A model generated the notes under the pieces. The model worked only from the letters and a program-made list of their open reading frames with translations, was not told where the DNA came from and searched no databases. A DNA stretch of 64,000 nt from Bacteroides ndongoniae (lineage in GTDB: Bacteria > Bacteroidota > Bacteroidia > Bacteroidales > Bacteroidaceae). The stretch spans positions 124,001 through 188,000 of the forward strand of contig NZ_FNVV01000012.1 in assembly GCF_900108345.1 (NCBI RefSeq), written 5' to 3'. The translations under genes were made by a program, and so were the position numbers. Shown here piece by piece: positions 52,339 through 62,138 of this stretch (its first letter is position 1; each line of letters begins with the position of its first letter).

Positions 52339-52926
52339 ATGGGCATTTTCTTTTCTATTTTGAGCGAAGGCATCACCTGCCTTTTCTATGGCATTGTAAT
52401 CACAGCTTTCATCATGGCCACGCTCTATTTCATCCTTTCCACTTTGAGCAAAGGTACTGTCCGTTCCATCCCGTTTTTTGTAACCGGACCTATTTTGGCA
52501 TTACTACTCATGGTCAATATGACCCTTTCGGTTGGAGCCTTTACAGTAAAGAGTGAAACAGAATCCATGCGCCTGTGGCTGACGCAGCGACTTGACGGCA
52601 TCCACGGAACAGCTGATCTTCAATCCAGTCAACAAGTGGGCGACATGCTGAACGAACAATTCCCTTTATCCGGATGCTTCCTCAACCTATTCGACATGAG
52701 TGGACACCCAATAGAAGAATTACCACAGGTATTTTACGAGGTAATTAATGAAGAAATGAACAGCATGATATGGAACAGATTGCTTTGGTCATTAGGATTC
52801 ATCGTAGCCGCCATGCTTATAGCCTTGTATTTCGACAAAGGAGAAGGTAACCGTAGCAATGGTAAAAGCAAAAGGGGAACTAAAGGAGTCCGAACAAATC
52901 CCCGGAAGAATTTCGACGATTTCTGA
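52339..52926 (+). CDS. Small membrane protein, first gene of the tubulin-like operon
   Basis: 195 residues. Three hydrophobic helices: about 9-34 (ITCLFYGIVITAFIMATLYFI), 44-66 (IPFFVTGPILALLLMVNM) and 147-164 (LLWSLGFIVAAMLIALYF). The roughly 80 residues between the second and third contain a polar domain, and the C-terminus is strongly basic (GKSKRGTKGVRTNPRK), probably cytoplasmic. No family is recognised. As the first gene upstream of two tubulin-like genes it could tether filaments to the membrane; this is inference. Confidence 0.75.
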   Translation: MGIFFSILSEGITCLFYGIVITAFIMATLYFILSTLSKGTVRSIPFFVTGPILALLLMVNMTLSVGAFTVKSETESMRLWLTQRLDGIHGTADLQSSQQVGDMLNEQFPLSGCFLNLFDMSGHPIEELPQVFYEVINEEMNSMIWNRLLWSLGFIVAAMLIALYFDKGEGNRSNGKSKRGTKGVRTNPRKNFDDF

Positions 52927-52978
52927 TATTCTTAACTGACATAAATGAAAGAGAGAGAACAATAATAAAATTAAAGAT

Positions 52979-55303
52979 ATGACAAATCAACTCATCATCG
53001 GACTTGAAGATAACGGAAGCAAAGTTCTGCGTAATCTAAGGAAACGAATATACGAAGAATTTCGCATCAATGACCTTGAACACGTTATCTTGCAAGAGTG
53101 TACCTCGGATGATTTCGTGCAGACCTTGCATGAAGTCATGCTAAAGTTACATGGTGATGAGGAAGTATCGTTTCATATTTGTACCAGTCTGTCAGAAGGT
53201 GCTGGTTGTATCATTGATGCCATAACCCAAATAAGGAAGCGGTTTCCTTCATTACCCCAGATGGGTATATATAGAAGAATCTACCTTTACCTTCATCTGC
53301 CCGGACAGATGCCGAGCGATGCCGGAACAATTGCCCAAGCCAGGAGTTATGCCGCTTTGTTAGAATTGAACGCATTACTTATAGGCCTGTACCACCCAAC
53401 GGAGGTTGAAGATGCTTTTGATTCAAGCCTTATTTATACCTATATTTATACCAACATAAACGAACAGGAAATCGTACTGGATGAGATACACGAATTACCT
53501 GCCGCAGTAGCTGAATTCATTTTCCTAGTGACCATCGCTAATAGGGAGATTTGGTGTAAGCAGGCTCGAATGACAGAAATTTGCTGGCCTAATATCCCCG
53601 AAAAGCAGGATGGTATAATCGTTCACAGTCGTAACTTCGGATCGTTCGGTATCGCAAAGGTCGCATTTCCTGAAATGGAAATCCGGGAATTCATAACGTA
53701 CAGTTATGCTTTGCAGGCCGTACATCAACTCCTCTGCAACAAATGGCAAGAGGACATCGGATATATCATATGGCCCCTTGAAAAGGCTGGCGTAAGCTTT
53801 GCAGATGAAATCCGGGATAAGAAGAATCAGGAATGGCTGATGCTAAGCGACAGGTATTTGACTTTGGAACGTCCAATCATTGACAGTCCGGCAACCCAAA
53901 AATGGCGACTGTTTGAAGAGACATGGGAAACGTGTACACAAGCAGAAGCTGACGATATGATGGCTACTGTTGACAAAAAACAATGGTTAACAAACTTCTC
54001 TGCTCGATGCGAAGAGTGCTTTAACCATCACTTCCGCCAATGCGGAGTAGCCGAGTTCTACAAGTCACAACAGGTGCAACGTAAAAGCTATGCGCATACC
54101 ATCCGTCGCCACATCGAAAAAAAACTGTTCGATAAATGGCTTTATGAAACGGGAAATAGCCAAAGCATATTAGAAATCGAAAGCTACACCCGGCTATTGA
54201 TAGAAGATAGTAAAAGCCGCATGGCAGGATTCGATGTTTTAAAGGCAAAACAAGAAGAAAAAAAGGCAAACCTGCGCTGCAAAATTGACGATATCAACTA
54301 TGATTGGTCGAAGATGGGCTTCTTGGATATGGTAATGAATAAGCCACAAAAGATGTTCTGGTTGTTCCGGACTATGACGAGCGAATACTATACGGCAGCT
54401 ACCCTTATCGTAGCTTATGGATATGCCCAAGAATTGCTTCAAGACACCATAGAGGAACTGGAACACATGTTAGGTGACATTATAACCTTTGAAGTCATGT
54501 TTCGGGGAATCGATAATCAGTTGCAGCAACAAGTCACAGACAGATGGCCAACGGATGAAGCTCAACGGAAGTGGTATATCAAAATATACGATCCGTGGGT
54601 AGTGCAAAATATTTGCCAACAGTTGGTCAGCAACAAAGATAAAATGGACATGAATGCGGCTACTATCCGTACACGTATGGTAGCTAATCTGGTAGAAGAT
54701 GGAGAACGTACATTTGCCAATCTTTGCAACAAGAGCAATTATGAATTGACCCTCCATACCATACTGGACATTTGTCAGGAAAATGCATTGCGTGACATGG
54801 AAAATGTCGCTAAAAACGATCCTCGCAACAAAATGATAGGAGTCAATATCTTAGAAAAGCTGGAATCGGAGTTGGACACGAAGGAGAAGCTGGAACAATT
54901 TGTCAAATACATGGTTCAGGCATCGCGTACATACGTCCGGTTCAACCCTACCGAATATGCCAAGGTCATACCGGGAAACATTGAACCCATGATGCCGATG
55001 GTACAGTTGGTCTTGCCGGAAGCAGATGAACGGACAAACAATTTCCGCCAAAGACTAATTGACACCTTTAGGAAAGAAGTTCCAGAATTTGACCCCAAGT
55101 CGGATGTAACAGTCAATTACAAGGACGATCAGATTATGGTCATTTCTGCCAAGTATGGCTTCCCGCCCCGCTTTCTGACTGATGTCAAGTTCGCCAAGGA
55201 AAAATATGAAGCCTTGGTATCGGACGAAACAAAGAGCATAGTGAATGAACAGCATCCTGACGATGCACAGATTTATACATCGGATAAACAAATAACAATA
55301 TAA
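52979..55303 (+). CDS. Tubulin/FtsZ-like paralogue with destroyed nucleotide loops
   Basis: 774 residues, clearly a paralogue of the next protein: same opening (LIIGL...KVLR.LRKR.YEEF) and long shared segments such as VDKKQWLTNFS and HTIRRHIEKKLFD. The N-terminal glycine loop reads LEDNGSKV instead of LGGTGGKV, the signature loop reads SEGAGC (about 72-77) instead of GGTGSGS, and about 97 residues between them are missing. The last roughly 155 residues of the longer paralogue are also absent. It probably cannot bind GTP and may modify or cap polymers of its partner (inference). No frameshift or stop is present, and the gene is intact. It starts 52 nt after the membrane-protein gene. Confidence 0.82.
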   Translation: MTNQLIIGLEDNGSKVLRNLRKRIYEEFRINDLEHVILQECTSDDFVQTLHEVMLKLHGDEEVSFHICTSLSEGAGCIIDAITQIRKRFPSLPQMGIYRRIYLYLHLPGQMPSDAGTIAQARSYAALLELNALLIGLYHPTEVEDAFDSSLIYTYIYTNINEQEIVLDEIHELPAAVAEFIFLVTIANREIWCKQARMTEICWPNIPEKQDGIIVHSRNFGSFGIAKVAFPEMEIREFITYSYALQAVHQLLCNKWQEDIGYIIWPLEKAGVSFADEIRDKKNQEWLMLSDRYLTLERPIIDSPATQKWRLFEETWETCTQAEADDMMATVDKKQWLTNFSARCEECFNHHFRQCGVAEFYKSQQVQRKSYAHTIRRHIEKKLFDKWLYETGNSQSILEIESYTRLLIEDSKSRMAGFDVLKAKQEEKKANLRCKIDDINYDWSKMGFLDMVMNKPQKMFWLFRTMTSEYYTAATLIVAYGYAQELLQDTIEELEHMLGDIITFEVMFRGIDNQLQQQVTDRWPTDEAQRKWYIKIYDPWVVQNICQQLVSNKDKMDMNAATIRTRMVANLVEDGERTFANLCNKSNYELTLHTILDICQENALRDMENVAKNDPRNKMIGVNILEKLESELDTKEKLEQFVKYMVQASRTYVRFNPTEYAKVIPGNIEPMMPMVQLVLPEADERTNNFRQRLIDTFRKEVPEFDPKSDVTVNYKDDQIMVISAKYGFPPRFLTDVKFAKEKYEALVSDETKSIVNEQHPDDAQIYTSDKQITI

Positions 55304-55315
55304 AAATCAACAAAT

Positions 55316-58300
55316 ATGGCAAACCATCTTATCATCGGACTTGGCGGCACCGGAGGCAAAGTGCTGCGTGAGTTAAGAAAACGAGTGTATGAAGAGTTCC
55401 ACGGCAATGACCCCGGTAATGGAGTCTTTTTGGACTATGTATATGTAGACTCTTCTCCATCGGATTTGGAAGACCGCACCGGCTGGAGCGTATTAGGTAA
55501 AAGCGTACATTTAGGCACGGCACAGAAAGTCAACATCAACGGTATCGGTACAAGCGTGCTTGGCAATATCAACCTGTATCCGGGGTTGAAGGGATTCCTC
55601 AACCCTACCGACCTGCAATTGATGCAACAAGAGATGGGAGCCTTGATCAGTGCGGGCATAGGTGGACAACGCCGCCGATTGGGACGAACGCTGATGGCGA
55701 ATAACATATTCGACAAAAACAATCCTGGCAATTTCGAACAAGTAGTCCGTGGTGCCGTACAGCGGATCCAGCAAGCCAGCGGCAACGAAGACACCACTTT
55801 CCACATTTGTGCAGGTCTGGCAGGAGGAACGGGATCCGGCTCCATTATCGACGCAATCGCCCAAATAAGAACATGGTTCCCTTACCAGCAAGATACACAT
55901 GCGTTCAAAATCCGTCTGTTCCTTTACACACCGGAACGAACCTTAGTCAGTGCCAAGCATGATGCGGGTTTCTATCAGGCCAACGGTTATGCGGCCCTGA
56001 CAGAGCTGAATGCGTTGAGCATCGGCAAATATCATCCCACGGATGTCAAAGGAGAAAAAGATCTCTTTTCCGGTGAAATTCGCCGGTTACTCGAAAACCA
56101 GGAAGCTTTCGAAGTAGCCTATATTTACACCAATGTCAATGAGCAGGGAAAGGTATTGGATTTGTCGCAAGGACTGCCTGCCGCAGTAGCAGACTTTATC
56201 TTTCAGACCACCATTGCCAGCGAAATGGGTGGAACTAACGGACAACTGACCCGTTTGGTGCGCTGCGAGAATGATGGTGCAGGTCCCGAAAAAAACCAGG
56301 CAGGCGAAATAGCCCACAGCCGTAGGTTCCTTTCATTCGGCATCACACGGGTAGAATTTCCCGAAGCGGAAATTCGTGAATTCATGACCTATAGCTATGC
56401 ACTGCAAGCCGCACGCCAGCTTACATATAACATGTGGCAAGATGGAATCGGCTACGGAGAACGCACCATGGAAGAAGTCGGTATAGGCTTTGCAGATGAA
56501 ATTCAAAACAAGAAAAACCGGGAAGGCCTGATGCTAAGCAACAATTACTTGACTTTAGCCAAACCGATTGTGGAAAGCCCGGCAACAAAAAAATGGAAGC
56601 TGTTTGACGAAACTTGGGAAGCACGTACCCAGGCTGAAGCCGATGATGTTATGGCCACTGTGGACAAAAAACAATGGCTGACCAATTTTTCAACCCGTTG
56701 CGAAGAATTCTTTAACCACCAATTCCGCCAACATGGAGTAATTGAGTTCTACAAGATACAGCAACAAGAACGTAAAGGTTATGCCCGCACCATCCGTCGC
56801 CACATTGAAAAAAAACTGTTCGACGAATGGATCAGCGGTGCGGAAAACAGTAAAAGTATCCTGGAAATTGAAAAATACACCCGTCTCTTAATAGAAAACT
56901 GTAGCAGCCGTGTAGCCGAATTTGACACACAAAAGGCAAGATTAGAAGAAGAGCAGGAAAACCTGAGTCAGCAAATCAACGAGATTAATCAAAACTGGGG
57001 CGGTATAGGATTCTTAAGAGGTCTGATGAACAAACACCAGGAAGTCTTTTCACAATACAAAGCAACCAAGAGCGAATATTATGCAGCTGCCACCCGAGTA
57101 GTTGCATACGGCTACGCCAAAGAATTACTTCAAGACATCATAGAGGAGCTGGAACGAATGCTGGACGGCATTTTAGCTTTCAAAGATGAACTAAACGCTA
57201 TCAACGAAGAAGTGTTGAAACAGGCATCCAGCAAATGTCAGACAAACGAAGAACAGAAAGATACAGATATTAAGAAATACAATCCGGAAACCGTCCGCAA
57301 TATTTGCCGTCAATTTATCAGCAATAAAGAAGAAATGTCTTCGAATGCGGCTACTATCCGTACACGTATGGTAGCTAATCTGGGAGAAGATGGAGAGCGT
57401 ACATTTGCCAATCTTTACGACAAAACCGATTATGAATCAGCCATTGACATTGTGTTGGATGTTTGCCAAGAAAATGCACTACGCAACATGGAGAATGCTG
57501 CCAAGAGCGACCCACTCAACAAAATGGTGGGAGTCAACATCTTGGAGAAACTGAAATCGGAGCTGAACACAGAGGAAAAGATGGAGCAGTTTGTCAAACT
57601 CGTCACCCAGACATCGCGTACATACGTCCAGTTCGATCCCACCGAACGCGCCATGGTTATACCTGGAAACGTTGGAGCCATGATGCCAATGGTCCAGTTA
57701 GCTTTGCCGGAAGCTGATGAACGTACAAGTGATTTCCGCCAGAAACTGATTGATGCTTTCAGAAAAGAAGTAACAGGATTTGACCCCAAACAAGATGTAG
57801 CAGTCAACTACAAAGACAATCAAATTGTAGTCGTTTCTGCCAACTCCGGTTTCCCACTTCGCTTTTTGGCCAATGTCAAGACTGCCAAGGAAAAATACGA
57901 TGCTTTGGTAACCAGACAGAACGAGAAACATCAGCTGAATACGATGGTTCTGCACACGGAAAGTTTCAAAGAAGAGCTGCCCGACCTCTATGAAGAAGGT
58001 CCCGAACCACGTCGGAATAAGATGGTAAAACCTCTTATGTTAGCCTATGCCTTAGGTATCGTTGCCGAGCAACAGGATCCTGTCACACAAGCCAAGTTTG
58101 ATGCCATCCGCATTCCCGACGAGACCTTTGGAGACACTTGGAAACCCATGGGGAAAGGATTCGTGGAATCGTGGAACGCATTAGGACAAGATTTCAAGTT
58201 GGCACAATTGTTGAAAAAGCAGGTAGATATCGAACTGACGAAGCAGGCACGCAGCAACGACCAGAAGGCCGTTCTTCGCAAGGCCATCGGTCAGGTTGTC

Positions 58301-58414
58301 CAGACCAAGATTCTGCCAAGTTCGCTTTGCGAGAACAACCAGTTCAACCCGAACTATACGAAGTTCCGCAACTTGGCAATGGAAATCATTACGGAAAAAT
58401 TACAAGATCTATAA
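55316..58414 (+). CDS. Tubulin/FtsZ-like GTPase (Tubulin_2 type), full length
   Basis: 1032 residues. The N-terminal loop IIGLGGTGGKVL (about 6-17) and the tubulin signature AGLAGGTGSGSIIDA (GGTGSGS at 170-176) are intact. A nucleotide-binding/tubulin domain of about 450 residues is followed by a long helical region with coiled-coil character (about 520-660) and a C-terminal domain of about 350 residues. Size and motifs fit the large bacterial tubulin-like proteins predicted to act in membrane remodelling (FtsZ-like families described by comparative genomics). It lies 12 nt after its degenerate paralogue, with which it shares nearly identical stretches of DNA. It is a cytoplasmic, probably filament-forming, GTPase. 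Function in Bacteroides is unknown. Confidence 0.88.
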   Translation: MANHLIIGLGGTGGKVLRELRKRVYEEFHGNDPGNGVFLDYVYVDSSPSDLEDRTGWSVLGKSVHLGTAQKVNINGIGTSVLGNINLYPGLKGFLNPTDLQLMQQEMGALISAGIGGQRRRLGRTLMANNIFDKNNPGNFEQVVRGAVQRIQQASGNEDTTFHICAGLAGGTGSGSIIDAIAQIRTWFPYQQDTHAFKIRLFLYTPERTLVSAKHDAGFYQANGYAALTELNALSIGKYHPTDVKGEKDLFSGEIRRLLENQEAFEVAYIYTNVNEQGKVLDLSQGLPAAVADFIFQTTIASEMGGTNGQLTRLVRCENDGAGPEKNQAGEIAHSRRFLSFGITRVEFPEAEIREFMTYSYALQAARQLTYNMWQDGIGYGERTMEEVGIGFADEIQNKKNREGLMLSNNYLTLAKPIVESPATKKWKLFDETWEARTQAEADDVMATVDKKQWLTNFSTRCEEFFNHQFRQHGVIEFYKIQQQERKGYARTIRRHIEKKLFDEWISGAENSKSILEIEKYTRLLIENCSSRVAEFDTQKARLEEEQENLSQQINEINQNWGGIGFLRGLMNKHQEVFSQYKATKSEYYAAATRVVAYGYAKELLQDIIEELERMLDGILAFKDELNAINEEVLKQASSKCQTNEEQKDTDIKKYNPETVRNICRQFISNKEEMSSNAATIRTRMVANLGEDGERTFANLYDKTDYESAIDIVLDVCQENALRNMENAAKSDPLNKMVGVNILEKLKSELNTEEKMEQFVKLVTQTSRTYVQFDPTERAMVIPGNVGAMMPMVQLALPEADERTSDFRQKLIDAFRKEVTGFDPKQDVAVNYKDNQIVVVSANSGFPLRFLANVKTAKEKYDALVTRQNEKHQLNTMVLHTESFKEELPDLYEEGPEPRRNKMVKPLMLAYALGIVAEQQDPVTQAKFDAIRIPDETFGDTWKPMGKGFVESWNALGQDFKLAQLLKKQVDIELTKQARSNDQKAVLRKAIGQVVQTKILPSSLCENNQFNPNYTKFRNLAMEIITEKLQDL

Positions 58415-58438
58415 TTAACTCACTTAAAACGAAACAAT

Positions 58439-59209
58439 ATGGCAATTAAAAAAGGCATATGCAAAAACTACGGTGAATGTGATATAGCTGACACCAAACC
58501 GCCTGTAGTACAAGAGGCTGACAGCACGAACTTTGTGTGCGAAGAGTGTGGAAAACCGTTAACAGAATGTGGTAAGACACCACCGCCACCACCCATCAAA
58601 ATTATTCTGGCAGCCATCGCGGGCTTAGCTGTTATCGGAGGAGGTGGAGCCTACTATTTCCTGTCTTCTGGCGACACCACTCCACAGCCGGAACAAATTA
58701 CGCTAACGAAGTCGGCATCGGAACTAAATGTAGGTCAAGCAGACACCTTGCAAGCGACAGTGACTCCCGAAGAAGCAACAGCACAACTGGAATGGACATC
58801 GAGCGACGTAAACATCGTAAGTGTCGAGAACGGTGTAGTGAAAGCACTTGCTGAGGGTAAAGCCCAAGTAAGTGTACAAGTGACAGGCGCAGAGGGGCTG
58901 ACTGACGTTTGTACCTATACAGTCACCAAAAAGGAAAAAGATTCTGACGAAGGAAAAGATGGCGAAGGAGGAGGTACCACATCGACAGGTATCAACTTAG
59001 GCTACGCTTCTTACCAGGGCGACACGAAAAACGGGAAGCCGCATGGCAATGGTACCCTGATGTTCAAGTCCAGGCACCTCATCCCCGGCACCAAAGACAG
59101 CTATGCCGAAGCAGGCGAGCAGGTCATCGGTGCTTTCCGTGACGGCGAAATCAATATGGGCACTTTGTACCAGAAGAACGGCAACCGAGTAGTCGTAAAA
59201 CATAAATAA
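58439..59209 (+). CDS. Zinc-ribbon, transmembrane, Big2 and MORN-like protein
   Basis: 256 residues. The N-terminal zinc ribbon has Cys 8, 14, 34 and 37 (CKNYGEC ... CEECG). A Pro-rich linker and one transmembrane helix (about 53-75) follow. Then come a Big2-type Ig domain (about 85-163; LTKSASELNVGQADTLQATVTPEEA), a Gly-rich acidic linker and a MORN-like end (about 189-210; YASYQGDTKNGKPHGNGTLMF). The zinc ribbon would face the cytoplasm and the Ig/MORN part the periplasm. It follows the tubulin-like gene by 24 nt and could link the cytoplasmic proteins to the secreted ones; this is inference. Confidence 0.82.
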   Translation: MAIKKGICKNYGECDIADTKPPVVQEADSTNFVCEECGKPLTECGKTPPPPPIKIILAAIAGLAVIGGGGAYYFLSSGDTTPQPEQITLTKSASELNVGQADTLQATVTPEEATAQLEWTSSDVNIVSVENGVVKALAEGKAQVSVQVTGAEGLTDVCTYTVTKKEKDSDEGKDGEGGGTTSTGINLGYASYQGDTKNGKPHGNGTLMFKSRHLIPGTKDSYAEAGEQVIGAFRDGEINMGTLYQKNGNRVVVKHK

Positions 59210-59231
59210 GAGATTATTTATCAACGATACG

Positions 59232-60353
59232 ATGAGAAAGACTGGTTTTTGTTTCATATACTTGTTCCTCATACTACATACAGTAGCATGGGGACAAGTA
59301 CAGTATGCAACCGCACGCTTGCAATCAATGGCGCAACTACTGCCTGTTGACTGGAGCAAATTGGTCTATGGGGAAAACAATGGTTTTACGTATTCAGGCC
59401 ATCCATTGACAATTTACGTAAATGAATGGAATGAAGTAACGCACATCGGATATAAGCTGTTCCCGACAGACATTCGCAAAAGCAGTCCTTCTCCCGTTTA
59501 CGACTTTCTGGAAAGATACTTCCTTGAACTTGACTTGCTAAAGGATATTGACAAATCCATGCGTCTGGCACTTGACAAAGTACAGCTGAATGTAAAGACT
59601 CCGGAAATCATCCACACGCTTGACGGAACGGAGAAACTGCAAGTGGATATGCTCAGTTTGAAAAGGTATCAGGTATCATGGTTGAAAGATGATCGCAATA
59701 TATTAACGATTACTTTTGATATGGACTATCAGCTTCTATCAGGATGTAATGCGATTGAAGCTGAGAAGAAATTGATACGCGAACTCCGACGCTATCGCCA
59801 GCAAGAGATACATGATCCAACTGTCGATCTGCCGGAAGCAGATGCAACCGGAAACAAGTTTTGGCAAGTAGACAAAGGAAGCTATATTTTGGACGAGATT
59901 CGCCATACATTGTATTACGAAAGAAAGGAAAAGGAAGCATGGAGCTTAGTTTGCGATATTTCTCATCCCATATGGAGCACGTTCAACCTGATGTTATCTA
60001 CAAACATTGAGCACCAATGCAACCTTGATATGGTAGTCGACCTGTACGGGTACCACCAGACAGGATTGACTATACCTTTAAAGAAATGGATTGCTTTCTG
60101 CCTTGAACAAGGATGTAAAGCATATGTAGGGATTAAGTCTCATCAAGATAAAAAGATAACCGGTACAGTATTTATGGTTAATGAGAAAATGGGGTATAAC
60201 CACATGCTCACAATCGAATTGGACAAAGATATCATCGCTCATCGTAAAGGAGATATTCATTCGCGCTTGTATGCCTATATTCCTTTACACAATGTATCGG
60301 ACGATTATTTCCAGTTCTACACAAAAGTACCTAATGTTGACACTCTAAAATAA
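59232..60353 (+). CDS. Secreted protein of unknown function
   Basis: 373 residues with a signal peptide ending near AWGQ (about 21). The mature chain is mixed alpha/beta with no recognised family. Distinct stretches are LPVDWSKLVYGENNGFTYSGHPLTIYVNEWNEVTHIGYKLF and a basic helix EAEKKLIRELRRYRQQEIHD. It is 22 nt after the zinc-ribbon gene and 10 nt before the next, so part of the operon. Confidence 0.72.
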   Translation: MRKTGFCFIYLFLILHTVAWGQVQYATARLQSMAQLLPVDWSKLVYGENNGFTYSGHPLTIYVNEWNEVTHIGYKLFPTDIRKSSPSPVYDFLERYFLELDLLKDIDKSMRLALDKVQLNVKTPEIIHTLDGTEKLQVDMLSLKRYQVSWLKDDRNILTITFDMDYQLLSGCNAIEAEKKLIRELRRYRQQEIHDPTVDLPEADATGNKFWQVDKGSYILDEIRHTLYYERKEKEAWSLVCDISHPIWSTFNLMLSTNIEHQCNLDMVVDLYGYHQTGLTIPLKKWIAFCLEQGCKAYVGIKSHQDKKITGTVFMVNEKMGYNHMLTIELDKDIIAHRKGDIHSRLYAYIPLHNVSDDYFQFYTKVPNVDTLK

Positions 60354-60363
60354 CTGTAAAAGA

Positions 60364-61089
60364 ATGAAATATGTATTTTGCTTTTTGTGGTCATTATTGA
60401 TTGCCTTTCCGTGCATTGCACAAACAAGCAATGCAGAAGCAAAGGCTCAAATCAATAAAATAAAAAAAAGTTCTTCATACCTGTATGGAGAAGCAACGTT
60501 GGCATCCACGGAAGATGCCATAAAATTGGCCAATGAAATATTAAGAGAAGAAATCGACGCTTGGATTCAAGAAAAGAAAAAACTCCGCGAATCCAATAAT
60601 GTTGTAATTAAAAATATCAACGAAGTTTCCCAGCAGATGACACTGCCCAGAGGAAACATGCACCGTGCTTTTGTTTACGTGAAAAAGAGTGATATCATCC
60701 CATCGGATAATGTAACGGTGGTAGCTACTGAAAATACTCCTAACAATTCACACACAGAAGCCAGTACTCCCAATACCAACAAAGTTCCCTCAAAAAGCGA
60801 ACTGACATCAACTCAGGAAACGGCTTTGGAAATTATTCTAAAGCTAACAGATTTTAACCAATTAAAAGATTGCCTGACTTCTTTAAAACGAGAAGGGAAA
60901 ATAAAAGAGTACGGAAAATACTCCTCCCTCACGCAACCTGCTAACTATTACCTTATCATATATAACCGACAAGGAATAATAGAGGCAGTTTTGGCACCAG
61001 GAAAGGATACCCGTACAAATCTGAAAACTAAAGGTACCGACAGTATTAGCAATTACAAAGGAAGAGGTGCCATTGGATTTAAATTTTAA
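60364..61089 (+). CDS. Secreted protein of unknown function with Thr/Asn-rich linker
   Basis: 241 residues with a signal peptide ending near CIAQ (about 20). A helical N-terminal half (IKLANEILREEIDAWIQEKKKLRE) and a Thr/Asn/Ser-rich linker (about 120-145) precede a C-terminal alpha/beta domain (ALEIILKLTDFNQLKDCLTSLKREGKIKEYGKY ... YLIIYNRQGIIEAVLAPG). No family recognised. The DNA is more AT-rich than the tubulin genes. Confidence 0.72.
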   Translation: MKYVFCFLWSLLIAFPCIAQTSNAEAKAQINKIKKSSSYLYGEATLASTEDAIKLANEILREEIDAWIQEKKKLRESNNVVIKNINEVSQQMTLPRGNMHRAFVYVKKSDIIPSDNVTVVATENTPNNSHTEASTPNTNKVPSKSELTSTQETALEIILKLTDFNQLKDCLTSLKREGKIKEYGKYSSLTQPANYYLIIYNRQGIIEAVLAPGKDTRTNLKTKGTDSISNYKGRGAIGFKF

Positions 61090-61116
61090 TATTCAACTAT
61101 TATATCAATTTAGTAC

Positions 61117-62121
61117 ATGAAGAAGTTTTTAATACTATTCTATTTACTCTGCTTGTACTGCGGCATCCAAATAGATGCCCAAACAGTAACAGTTACTCTT
61201 ACTACAGACTCAAGCTTTGATAACCCAGCAATGATTGAAAAGTTGGAAAACAATTTAGGTCGAGTTTTAACTGAAATCAATCGTGCACAAAAAGAAAATC
61301 GCCCACTGAACTTAGTAGGAATGCCTCTAAATGAATTTGCAGCCAACTCATTATCTATGCTTTGGGCAAACATCCATTTCTATTGCGATGACGAGGAAGT
61401 TGTAGAAAGATGCTGGCCATTAACTAATGGCTACTTGCTTCGCCGTATCCCACTCATCATCACCCCCGAAGGTGAAGAATTCGGAAGCGGTACTTATCAG
61501 GAGGCAATCGTAGAATTCACACCGTCAGGAACCATCTCCGACTTCCGTTTTGCTTTGGATGCACAATTGGGTGAAAGTATGGAAAAAGGTGGAAACGGTG
61601 TAGTAGAAACCGAAAGACGAATGAAGATTCTCAGTTATTGCGAACGCTTCCGAACAGCTTATAACACTAAAGACTTGAACTTCCTGAACCAGATTTTCAG
61701 TGATGATGCATTGATCATTACAGGAACAGTAGTAAAAACCAAACCGAACGAAATGGGAATTGGAGGAGAAAAAGTCCTGTACAAGAAACAGAACAAACAG
61801 CAATATCTGGCCAATCTTAAACGAGCTTTCCTACGCAACAAATGGATAGATGTCAAATTCTTCCAAATTGGAGAAAAAGGAGAGACCGGTGGACCGGATG
61901 CCATTACACGCTCTACCGAAAATCCCAATATGTACGGAGTGCGCCTACGTCAGGAATGGCGTTCAAGCAATTATAGCGACGAAGGTTACGTGTTCTTGCT
62001 ATGGGATTTCACAGATGAAGATGCACCGGTTATCCATGTCCGCACTTGGCAACCAGAATGGGTAGGCGGACAGAAACTCCCAGAAAACGATATATTTTCT
62101 TTAAGTGATTTCGATTTATAA
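61117..62121 (+). CDS. Secreted protein with C-terminal NTF2-like domain
   Basis: 334 residues with a signal peptide ending near IDAQ (about 22). The N-terminal 150 residues are unassigned (TVTLTTDSSFDNPAMIEKLENNLGRVLTEINRAQ). From about 168, the pattern YCERFRTAYNTKDLNFLNQIFSDDALIITG begins an NTF2/SnoaL-like cone fold that extends to about 310 (VRLRQEWRSSNYSDEGYVFLLWDF). Such folds bind small ligands or act as interaction modules. It is within the operon, 27 nt after the preceding gene. Confidence 0.75.
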   Translation: MKKFLILFYLLCLYCGIQIDAQTVTVTLTTDSSFDNPAMIEKLENNLGRVLTEINRAQKENRPLNLVGMPLNEFAANSLSMLWANIHFYCDDEEVVERCWPLTNGYLLRRIPLIITPEGEEFGSGTYQEAIVEFTPSGTISDFRFALDAQLGESMEKGGNGVVETERRMKILSYCERFRTAYNTKDLNFLNQIFSDDALIITGTVVKTKPNEMGIGGEKVLYKKQNKQQYLANLKRAFLRNKWIDVKFFQIGEKGETGGPDAITRSTENPNMYGVRLRQEWRSSNYSDEGYVFLLWDFTDEDAPVIHVRTWQPEWVGGQKLPENDIFSLSDFDL

Positions 62122-62138
62122 CAACAATGCAAATAATA

